64,000 nucleotides of DNA. It comes from Nonomuraea thailandensis (GTDB lineage Bacteria > Actinomycetota > Actinomycetes > Streptosporangiales > Streptosporangiaceae). Positions 49,344 through 57,300 of this stretch are shown here, in pieces. A program made the position numbers and the translations under genes. The notes under the pieces are model-generated. The model had not been told where the DNA came from. It made no database searches and saw nothing but the letters and a program-made list of their open reading frames with translations. Position 1 is the first letter of the stretch. Each line of letters opens with the position of its first letter. The stretch covers positions 10,867,001-10,931,000 of the forward strand of contig NZ_JAMZEB010000002.1 of the NCBI RefSeq assembly GCF_024172165.1, written 5' to 3'.

Positions 49344-51467
49344 ATGCCTGTAATCCCGCTCGACGACCACCATTGGGCGCTCACCACGCCCTCCTCCACG
49401 TACGTCATAGGCGTGGAGATCGACCCGGACACCGGGGAGGCCGCGCCGCGGCAGACGTACTGGGGCCCACGCCTCTCACCGGAGGCCGCGCGGCAGGTCA
49501 CCGGCCTGCCCAGGCGGCACGTCTCCAGCTTCTCCACGCCCGGCGAGGTCGAGGAGCTGTTGCCGGTGGACGGCGGCACGCGATGGGGCTCGCCCTCGCT
49601 GCAGGTCGCGTTCGGCCACACGCGCTCGCTGGAGCTGCGCCTGGCCGGGGCGGAGCGGCATGAAGAGGAAGGCGGGGCCGAGCGGCTGGACGTGCTGCTG
49701 GCCGACGCCCACCACCCGTTCGAGGTGGTGCTGTCGTTGCGGGTGCGCCAGGACACCGACGTCATCGAGCGCTGGACCACCGTCAGGGCCGGCGCCGAGG
49801 TGGCCGTCACCCGCCTGGACTCCGGCAACTGGTTCGTCCCCGACGCCCCGGCCTACCGCTACAGCGGTGTCTTCGGCGCCTGGGCGGAGGAGTCGCAGCT
49901 CCAGCGCGGCCCGCTGCCGGTCGGCGAGCTGGTCTTCACCAGCCGCCAGGGCATCACCAGCCACGTGGCGAACCCGTGGGTGATGATCGACGCCGGTGAG
50001 GCCACCGAGGAGCACGGCGAGGTCTGGGGCGTCGCCGTGGCCTGGAGCGGGAGCTGGCGCCTGACCACCACCCAGCGGCCGGAGGGCGGCGTCTGCGTCT
50101 CCGGCGGCTTCGGCCACGAGGGCCTGCGCTGGACGCTCGCGCCGGGCGAGGAGCTCGTCACGCCGTCCGTGCTGGGGCTCTACAGCACCGGCGGGTTCGG
50201 CGGGGCCAGCCGGGCCTGGCACGCGTACGCCCGCGGGCACGTGCTGCCGACCCCCTTCGAGGAGCGGCCCGTGCTGTACAACTCGTGGGAGGCCACCACG
50301 TTCGCCGTCACCGAGGCGCAGCAGCTCGAACTGGCCAAGACCGCCGCCTCGCTGGGCGTCGAGCTGTTCGTGATCGACGACGGCTGGTTCGGCCGCCGCG
50401 ACGACGACACCACCTCGCTGGGCGACTGGTTCCCGCATCGCGAGCGGTTCCCCGACGGGCTGAGCGGCATGCTCGACGGCATCCGCGACCTGGGCCTGCG
50501 CGTCGGGCTGTGGGTGGAGCCGGAGGGGCTGAGCAAGGAGAGCGAGCTCTACCGGGCGCACCCGGACTGGGCGCTGCACCTGGAGCACCGCCGCCGCGAC
50601 GAGAAGCGCGGCCAGCTCGTGCTCAACTTCGCCCGCGACGACGTACGCGAGTGGGCGCTCGGCTGGCTCGACCGGCTCGTCACCGAGCACCGCCTCGACT
50701 ACCTCAAATGGGACATGAACCGCCCGTTCACCCAGGCCGGCTGGCCCGAGCGGGGCGCCGGCCAGGACCTGGTCTGGATCGAGCACACCCGCGGCGTCTA
50801 CGAGGTGATGCGGGCGCTGCGCGAGCGGCATCCCGGGCTGCGGATCGAGTCGTGCGCCGGCGGCGGCGGGCGCGTCGACTACGGGATCCTGCGCTACACC
50901 GACGAGGTCTGGCCGTCGGACAACACCGACGCCCGCGACCGGCAGACCGTGCAGCACGGGTTCTCCCAGCTCTACCCGGCCAGTGCCATGTCCGCCTGGG
51001 TCACCGACTCGCCCAACCCGACCACCAGGCGCGCGATGCCGCTGCGCTACCGCTTCCACGTGGCGATGGCGGGCGTGCTGGGCGTCGGCGGGAACCTGTC
51101 GGAGTGGACCTCCGGCGAGCTGGAGACGGCCGCCGAGCTGATCGCCCAGTACAAGCGGGTGCGCAGGACCGTGCAGCACGGCGCGCAGTACCGGCTGGCC
51201 GGCACGCCGGGGCAGGAGCGCTCCGCCGTGCAGTACGTGCTGGACGACCAGGTCGTGGTGCTGGTCTACAACCCGCTCGGCAACGCCAAGCGCGGCCCCC
51301 GCACGCTCCGGCTGACCGGGCTCGACCCCGAGGCGCTGTACGAGCTGGAGACCGACGGCTCCCGACTGCACGGCGGCACGCTCATGGGCGCCGGCATCAG
51401 GCCCGCCGCGTGGCAGCCGATCGGGGCCGACCACCGCAGCGAGCTGGTGGTGCTGAGGAAGCTGTAG
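49344..51467 (+). CDS. Alpha-galactosidase, GH36
   Basis: 707-residue glycoside hydrolase clan D enzyme with an N-terminal beta-sandwich (about 1-310), a TIM barrel (about 315-620) and a C-terminal beta domain. The nucleophile is Asp457 in YLKWDMNRPF and the acid/base is Asp526 in WPSDNTDARD. ESCAGGGGRVDYGIL and FVIDDGWFGRRDDD are strongly conserved. No signal peptide is visible, so it acts in the cytoplasm on imported alpha-galactosides. It is divergent from the ROK-ABC importer operon, which fits import followed by hydrolysis. Confidence 0.94.
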   Translation: MPVIPLDDHHWALTTPSSTYVIGVEIDPDTGEAAPRQTYWGPRLSPEAARQVTGLPRRHVSSFSTPGEVEELLPVDGGTRWGSPSLQVAFGHTRSLELRLAGAERHEEEGGAERLDVLLADAHHPFEVVLSLRVRQDTDVIERWTTVRAGAEVAVTRLDSGNWFVPDAPAYRYSGVFGAWAEESQLQRGPLPVGELVFTSRQGITSHVANPWVMIDAGEATEEHGEVWGVAVAWSGSWRLTTTQRPEGGVCVSGGFGHEGLRWTLAPGEELVTPSVLGLYSTGGFGGASRAWHAYARGHVLPTPFEERPVLYNSWEATTFAVTEAQQLELAKTAASLGVELFVIDDGWFGRRDDDTTSLGDWFPHRERFPDGLSGMLDGIRDLGLRVGLWVEPEGLSKESELYRAHPDWALHLEHRRRDEKRGQLVLNFARDDVREWALGWLDRLVTEHRLDYLKWDMNRPFTQAGWPERGAGQDLVWIEHTRGVYEVMRALRERHPGLRIESCAGGGGRVDYGILRYTDEVWPSDNTDARDRQTVQHGFSQLYPASAMSAWVTDSPNPTTRRAMPLRYRFHVAMAGVLGVGGNLSEWTSGELETAAELIAQYKRVRRTVQHGAQYRLAGTPGQERSAVQYVLDDQVVVLVYNPLGNAKRGPRTLRLTGLDPEALYELETDGSRLHGGTLMGAGIRPAAWQPIGADHRSELVVLRKL

Positions 51468-51629
51468 ATCAGCGGGGCATGTCCTGGCCGTTAGGGTCTC
51501 GTGGGAGTCTCCGGTGGACCTGTCGCGGCTCGGGCGGGGCATGAGAGTTTGAGCCATGGACGGGTCATCGGCTGGATCGGCTGTGGTGGCCCGCGTGGGG
51601 GTATCACTGGTCGTGAAGGGGGCTTCACC

Positions 51630-51962
51630 ATGGTCGAGAACTTCGCCGAACTGCCGGCTCCGTCGTCCGTACGGCTCATCGACTTCGAGGAGGCGCGGGT
51701 CGTCCCCGGCATTGTGCCCAGGTCGTTCATCCTCATCGTCAGCGGCACGAAGCCGTACCTCAACATGACGGTCTCGCTCTCGCCGCTGGTCTACATCCAG
51801 CAGCCGGAGTACTGGGGCATCGAGGTCATCGGATCGCTGCCCGGCATCGGGCTGCCCGCCACGGCTCCCTACACGGTGTCGCTGCCGCTCGACGGCATCC
51901 TCGGCACCAAGGGGATCGAGGTCATCGGGGCCGGCAACCGCAAGACGTTCGACGTTCCGTAG
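51630..51962 (+). CDS. Small beta-rich hypothetical protein
   Basis: 110 residues from ATG 51630, preceded by AAGGGGG. It reads VENFAELPAPSSVRLIDFEE and later SFILIVSGTKPYLNMTVSL; GIEVIG occurs twice (about residues 70 and 101). The pattern is of many short strands, like a small beta-sandwich. No signal peptide, no catalytic motif, no cysteine. It ends 10 bases before the methyltransferase gene, so the two are an operon. The 162 bases between the galactosidase stop and this start show no other gene. Confidence 0.6.
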   Translation: MVENFAELPAPSSVRLIDFEEARVVPGIVPRSFILIVSGTKPYLNMTVSLSPLVYIQQPEYWGIEVIGSLPGIGLPATAPYTVSLPLDGILGTKGIEVIGAGNRKTFDVP

Positions 51963-51972
51963 GGGGCGATCC

Positions 51973-53073
51973 ATGACGCAGGCCTGGGACGCGATCGCCG
52001 GCGAGGCCGTGCGACGCGCCCTGGCCTGCGTGGACCGGCCCGCCTACACCGTCCTGGCGGGCGGCGCCCGGCTGCCGCAGGCCCCCAACCCGGCCGTCGT
52101 CGCCGGCATGCTGGAGCGGCTGGAGGCGGAGCCGGGGCACCGGGTGCTGGAGATCGGCACCGGGTCCGGGTTCTCCGCCGCCGTGCTGTCGCGGCTGGTG
52201 GGGCCGGACGGGCACGTCACCTCCGTCGACATCGACGCGCGGCTGACCGCGCGCGCCGCCCGCCTGCTGGCCGACGACGGGTGCCGCAACGTGCGGCTGG
52301 TCACGGGCGACGGCACGCGCTGGGCGCCCCCCGCGGGCGATCAGGGGCGCGGCCCCTCCGGCGTGGCGGCCGCCGGCGACCAGCGGCGCGGGCCTTCCGG
52401 CGTGGGGTACGACCGGGTGATCGCCTGGGTCACGCCCGTACGCGTCCCCGACGTGTGGGTGCGGCACGCCGTGCCGGGAGCGCTGATCGTCACCCCGGTG
52501 CACCTCGCCCCGCTGGCCCGCGCCATGGCCGTGGCACGGCTGCGCCGCGGCGCGGGCCCCGACCGGCTCGCCGCCGACCTGCTGATGCCGGGCGGCTTCG
52601 CCGAGGCCAGGCCCGAGCCGCACGACCAGTGGCCGGTGCCCTCCTACGGCGTGGACGCGCTCACCCGCGACGCGGCGGGCCGGATGTGGTGGGTGGCGGC
52701 CGAGTGGCTGCGCGCCCACGAGCCGGCCGTCGGCATGCGGCTGCTCGAACTGATGATCACCGACGGGCGTGGGGGCACCGGCTGGCCGGGCGCCGTCGAC
52801 CTGCACGCCTACCTCATGGCCGCCCGTCCGGAGGGCCTGACCACGGCCGCCCTCGGCGACCAGGGGTGGGGCGTCGGCTGCTCGGACCCGGGCGGCGTGG
52901 CCCTGGCGGGCCCCTCGGGGGACCTGTTCGTGGCGGGCGCCCCCGCCGCGGCCGACCGGCTCGACGGCTGGGCGCTGGAGTGGCGCGAGCGGGGCCGGCC
53001 CGGCATGGCCGACCTGGTGCCGCGCCTGCACCGGCGCGGCACCGGCTGGGACGTGCGGGCGGCCGTCCCCTAG
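51973..53073 (+). CDS. PCMT-like SAM-dependent methyltransferase
   Basis: 366 residues. The N-terminal half is a class I methyltransferase of the protein-L-isoaspartate O-methyltransferase group: LPQAPNPAVVAGMLERL, LEIGTGSGFSAAVLSRL (motif I) and TSVDIDARLTARAARLL. Between GDGTRWAPP and YDRVIAWVTP there is an inserted 26-residue degenerate repeat. The C-terminal 160 residues are unlike classic PCMT and resemble extra domains found in actinobacterial relatives, including those next to lanthipeptide genes. No RiPP synthetase is present here. The substrate may be the small protein encoded just upstream; this is speculation. Its stop overlaps the esterase stop at CTAG. Confidence 0.8.
   Translation: MTQAWDAIAGEAVRRALACVDRPAYTVLAGGARLPQAPNPAVVAGMLERLEAEPGHRVLEIGTGSGFSAAVLSRLVGPDGHVTSVDIDARLTARAARLLADDGCRNVRLVTGDGTRWAPPAGDQGRGPSGVAAAGDQRRGPSGVGYDRVIAWVTPVRVPDVWVRHAVPGALIVTPVHLAPLARAMAVARLRRGAGPDRLAADLLMPGGFAEARPEPHDQWPVPSYGVDALTRDAAGRMWWVAAEWLRAHEPAVGMRLLELMITDGRGGTGWPGAVDLHAYLMAARPEGLTTAALGDQGWGVGCSDPGGVALAGPSGDLFVAGAPAAADRLDGWALEWRERGRPGMADLVPRLHRRGTGWDVRAAVP
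52333..52410. repeat. Degenerate 39-bp tandem repeat in the methyltransferase gene
   Basis: Units 52333-52371 and 52372-52410 encode AGDQGRGPSGVAA and AGDQRRGPSGVGY. They are in frame and placed between core strands of the SAM domain, so they probably form a surface loop. Confidence 0.75.
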
Positions 53074-54149
53074 GCGCCGAGCGCCTTGCGGATCATCGGG
53101 TACGAGCTCTTGAACTCCCTGATCCAGTACGGCCAGGTGTGCGTGCCGTTCCCGTACAGGTGGAGCGTGTGCGGGATGCGCAACTGCTTGAGCCGCTTGC
53201 TCAGCGCCTTGCCCGTGTACGCCGAGATCGGCTCGCCCAGGTGCGCCGGATGCCACGGCGAGCCCGGCGGGTCGAGCGGGCCGTTGAAGCTGTTCGTGCC
53301 GCTGGAGAGGTAGAGGGCGACGCCCTTGAGGTTCGCGGCGAGGGCCAGGGGGTCGTTGGCGGCCCACACCCGCTTGTCGCGCTTCGGGTCGCCCCACAGC
53401 GCCAGCGGGTCCTGCTTCTCGCTGGCCTGGGCGTTCATGATGACCGCCGGGATGCCGGGCAGGCGGGTGGCCAGGATGCCGCTGTACGCCCCGGCGAAGC
53501 GGAACATGCCGGGGTTGCGGGCGGCGTACTTGACGGCGCCGTACGCGCCCATCGACAGGCCCGCGATCGCCCGCCGGCTGCCGGCGCGGTAGCCGATCTC
53601 CAGCAGGCGGCGCACCTCGTAGGTGTGGAACGTGGCCCACGCCGGCTGCCCGCCCCTGCCGCCGTTGTGCCAGTCCGTGTAGTTGCCGGCGCGGCCCGCC
53701 TCCGGCATGACGACGATGGCGTCCAGGTCGGCGGTGTAGGTGGAGATGTCGGTCATGCGGGTCCACGAGGTGTAGTCGTCCGCGCCGCCGTGCAGCAGGT
53801 ACAGCACCGGCCACGTGCGTCTCGCGCCCTTCGACCAGCCCTGCGGGAGGAGCAGCCGGACCGGCAGCATGCGGCCGACCGACGGCGAGGAGATCAGCAC
53901 GTCCAGGGTGCGGGCGTCGAGGCGGCGCTCGCGCACCACGCGGGCCTGCCCGGGCAGCGCCTTCTGCCACGGCAGGTGACCGGTGTCCTGGGCGGGCCGC
54001 GTCGGCTTCGCGCTGGGCTGCCCGGAGGCCGAGCCCTCGGGGACGAGCGACCAGTCCGGGTCGGCGCGGGCGGTGGAGACACCCGGCGCGGACAGGACGA
54101 GCAGCGGCACCGCCGCCACGGCCAGCAGGCGGCGCATGCGTGATGACAT
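53070..54149 (-). CDS. Secreted esterase of the Ag85/esterase D fold
   Basis: 359-residue alpha/beta hydrolase. Signal peptide RRLLAVAAVPLLVLSAPGVS then TARADPD. The catalytic serine is in IAGLSMGAYGAVKYA, with VLYLLHGGADDYTSWTRM forming the oxyanion strand. The C-terminal HTWPYWIREF holds the likely His. The esterase family (PF00756) includes the mycolyltransferases of mycobacteria and many simple esterases, so acyl transfer is possible but not shown. It is divergent from the PKS gene across 217 bases. The ATG at 54149 has AAGGAG upstream. Confidence 0.82.
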   Translation of the reverse strand: MSSRMRRLLAVAAVPLLVLSAPGVSTARADPDWSLVPEGSASGQPSAKPTRPAQDTGHLPWQKALPGQARVVRERRLDARTLDVLISSPSVGRMLPVRLLLPQGWSKGARRTWPVLYLLHGGADDYTSWTRMTDISTYTADLDAIVVMPEAGRAGNYTDWHNGGRGGQPAWATFHTYEVRRLLEIGYRAGSRRAIAGLSMGAYGAVKYAARNPGMFRFAGAYSGILATRLPGIPAVIMNAQASEKQDPLALWGDPKRDKRVWAANDPLALAANLKGVALYLSSGTNSFNGPLDPPGSPWHPAHLGEPISAYTGKALSKRLKQLRIPHTLHLYGNGTHTWPYWIREFKSSYPMIRKALGA

Positions 54150-54329
54150 GGTCGGGCTCCTTCGCCGGCAGTGCAGGCGAGGGTAGGCGGTGGGGCGGCG
54201 GCGCGGCTATGAGCGTCCGTACGAAATTCCGGCCCTCGTTGCGTCACGCCGGATAAATCATCACCGCAGTGACAAAACGCGGCCGAGGAATGTTCCGTCC
54301 GGGCCTGACCCTCGCCCCTGGCCCGTGGG

Positions 54330-54335
54330 TATCTT
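54330..54335 (+). promoter_or_regulatory. Possible -10 element of the PKS gene
   Basis: TATCTT lies 31 bases before the ATG at 54367, within GGTATCTTG. The same nine bases occur at 61776-61784 before the AAA+ gene. No convincing -35 is seen. The 217-base divergent region contains the AT-rich patch around 54250-54270 but no clear palindrome. Confidence 0.3.
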
Positions 54336-54366
54336 GGCCGATCACCCCAGATGCATGGGAGCGCTG

Positions 54367-57300
54367 ATGGACGTACCCGGCGAAGGTGAGATCCGCCGCT
54401 TCCTCGTCGAGCGGCTCGGCGAGCACGTGGACCCCGACCGGCCCCTGGGCGAGTACGGGCTCTCCTCGCGGGAGTCGGTGGCCGTGGCGGCCGAGCTGGG
54501 CGAGCTGCTGGGCCGGGAGCTGAGCCCGACGCTCCTGTGGGAGCACCCCACCGTGAACCGCCTGGCCCGCGCCCTGGCCACCCCCGGGACCCCCGTACGT
54601 GCCGCGCCTCCCACCGGTGAGCCCGTGGCCGTGGTCGGCGTCGGCTGCCGCTTCCCCGGCGCGCACGGCCCGCGGGCGTACTGGGAGCTGCTCGTCGAAG
54701 GGCGCGACGCGGTCGGCGAGGTGCCCGCGTGGCGCTGGGAGCTGTTCGGGGAGGGCGCCGCGGGGGCCACCCGGCACGGCGGGTTCCTCGACGACGTGGC
54801 CGCGTTCGACGCGGAGTTCTTCGGCATCGCGCCGGGCGAGGCGGCGGCCATGGACCCGCAGCAGCGGCTGCTCCTGGAGACCGCCTGGGAGGCGCTCGAA
54901 CACGGCGGCATCGCCCCCAGGTCGCTGGCCGGCACCCGCACCGGCGTCTGGACCGGCATCTCCGGCAACGAGTACGCCTACCTCACCACCGCCGACCTGG
55001 CCTCCGTGGACGCCTGGACGGCCACCGGCGCCGCGCTCGGCATGGGCGCCAACCGCCTGTCCTACCTGCTCGACCTGCGCGGCCCCTCCATGGCCGTGGA
55101 CACCGCCTGCTCCTCCTCCCTCGTCGCCACCCATCTGGCCGTCTCCAGCCTGCGCGTCGGCGAGTGCGACCTGGCGCTGGCCGCAGGCGTGAACCTGCTG
55201 CTGTCCCCGGTCATCACGCTGGCCTTCGACCGGGGCGGCGGCACCGCGCCCGACGGGCGGTGCAAGGCGTTCGACGCCTCGGCCGACGGGATGGTGCGCG
55301 CCGAGGGCTGCGGGGTGGTGGTGCTCAAGCGGCTCGCGGACGCCGTCCGGGACGGGGACCGCGTGCTCGCCCTGGTCGGCCCCACCGCCGTCAACCAGGA
55401 CGGCCGCTCCAACGGCCTCGTCGCCCCCAACCCGGAGGCGCAGGAGGCGCTGCTGCGGCAGGTGTACGGGGATCGCGGGCCCGACTACATCGAGGCGCAC
55501 GGGACGGGCACGTTCCTCGGGGACCCGATCGAGGCCCGCGCCATCGCCGCCGCCGTCCGCACGCCGGTGCTGCTCGGCTCCGCCAAGACGAACCTCGGCC
55601 ACCTGGAGGCCGCCGCCGGCGTCGCCGGGCTCATCAAGACCGTGCTCGCCCTGCACCACGGCGTCATCCCGCCCAGCCTGCACTTCCACCGCCCCAACCC
55701 GCACATCCCCTGGGACACGCTGAAGGTCGTCACCTCGCCGACCGCCTGGCCACGGGCGGACGCGCGGGCGGGGGTGTCGGCGTTCGGGTTCGGCGGCACG
55801 AACGCGCACGTCGCCCTGGACGCCTACGGCGTACGGACGGATGACCCCCCGCACGCGACGCCGGACGCGGGCGGCTCGCCACGTGCGACGCCGGGCTCCG
55901 ACGGGGCTCGTGCGGGTGGCTCGGGGCGCGGGAGCACCGCCAAGCACGTCTTCCTGCTCACCGACACCACCGAGGCCAGGGTCCGCGACCACGCCCGGGC
56001 GATGGCCGCCTGGCGTCCCGACGCCGACCTGCGGGACGTCGCCCACACCCTGGCCCGGCGCGCCGGACGGGGCAGGGTCGCCGCCGCCGTGGTGGCCGGC
56101 GACGCCGCGGAGCTCGCCGGACGACTCCGCGACGTGCGGCCCGCACCGGCGTCCGGAGCCCGGCTCGCCGAGACGGCGGGCGCCGGGCCCGTGTGGGTGT
56201 TCGGCGGCTACCGGCCCCACCCTCCCGACCTGGGCCTCTACGACGTCGAACCCGCGTACCGGTGGACGGTGGACGCCGTCGCCCCGCTGCTCGCCGCCGA
56301 AGCGGGCATCGACGTCCACGACCCCCTCCCCTCCGGCGTCGCCGAGATCCAGCCGATCCTCTTCACGGCCCAGCTCGCCCTGGCGCAGACCTGGCGCGCC
56401 TACGGGTTCGAGCCGGCCGCCGTGATCGGGCACTCGATGGGGGAGGTGGCGGCCGCCGTGGTGGCCGGCGGGCTCCCGCTGCGGGACGCCGTCAAGGTGA
56501 TCTGCACGCGGGCCAGGCTCCTCGGCGGGCTGGGCGGCGGCGGGGCGATGGCCGTGGTGGGGGTGGACGCCTGCGAGGTGCCCGCCGACCTGCACGTGGC
56601 CGTGTACTCGGCGCCCGGGCAGTGCGTGGTGACGGGAGAGCCGGAGCGGGTGGCGGCGTTCGCGAAGTCGGTGGCGGGGCGAGGGATGTTCGCCAGGACG
56701 CTCACGGCCGAGGGGGCCGGGCATTCGCCGCAGGTCAAGCCGCTGCTGCCGGTGCTCAGGCAGGAGCTGGCGGGGGTCGCGGGGGGCAAGCCGGTGGTGC
56801 CGTACTACTCGGTGGTCTTCGAGGATCCCCGGGAGGTGCCGGTGTTCGAGGGGGCCTACTGGGCGGCGGGGGTGCGGCGTCCCGTGCGGCTCATGCAGGC
56901 CGTACGAGCCGCCGTCGAGGACGGCCGCACCCTGTTCACCGAGGTGAGCCCGCACCCCGTGCTGACCGGCGCCCTGCGCGGCACCCTCCCGCCCACCGCC
57001 GTGCTGACGACCGGCGACCTCCACACCCAGATCGCGACCGCCGCCACCGCCGTCGCCCCGCGCACCTCGGGGCGCGTCGTGGACGTGCCCCACTCGCCCT
57101 GGCGCCACGTCCGCCACTGGGCCGGCGCCCTGCCCCCGCTCGCTCCGCCGAACCTGCTGGACGGCAGACTGGTCACAAGAGACTGGGACCCCGCGCCACC
57201 ACGGGAGGCGGGCTCGTCCCGCGCGTGGCTCATCCTGGCCGATGAGGGGGATGCGCGGGCGGCCCGCCTCCATTCCCTGCTCGGCCCCACCTCCACGCTC

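Noticed and set aside
51630..53073. Lanthipeptide (FxLD-type) cluster
   Set aside because: The methyltransferase resembles enzymes found there, but no dehydratase or cyclase gene is near and the small protein lacks Ser/Thr/Cys-rich core character.
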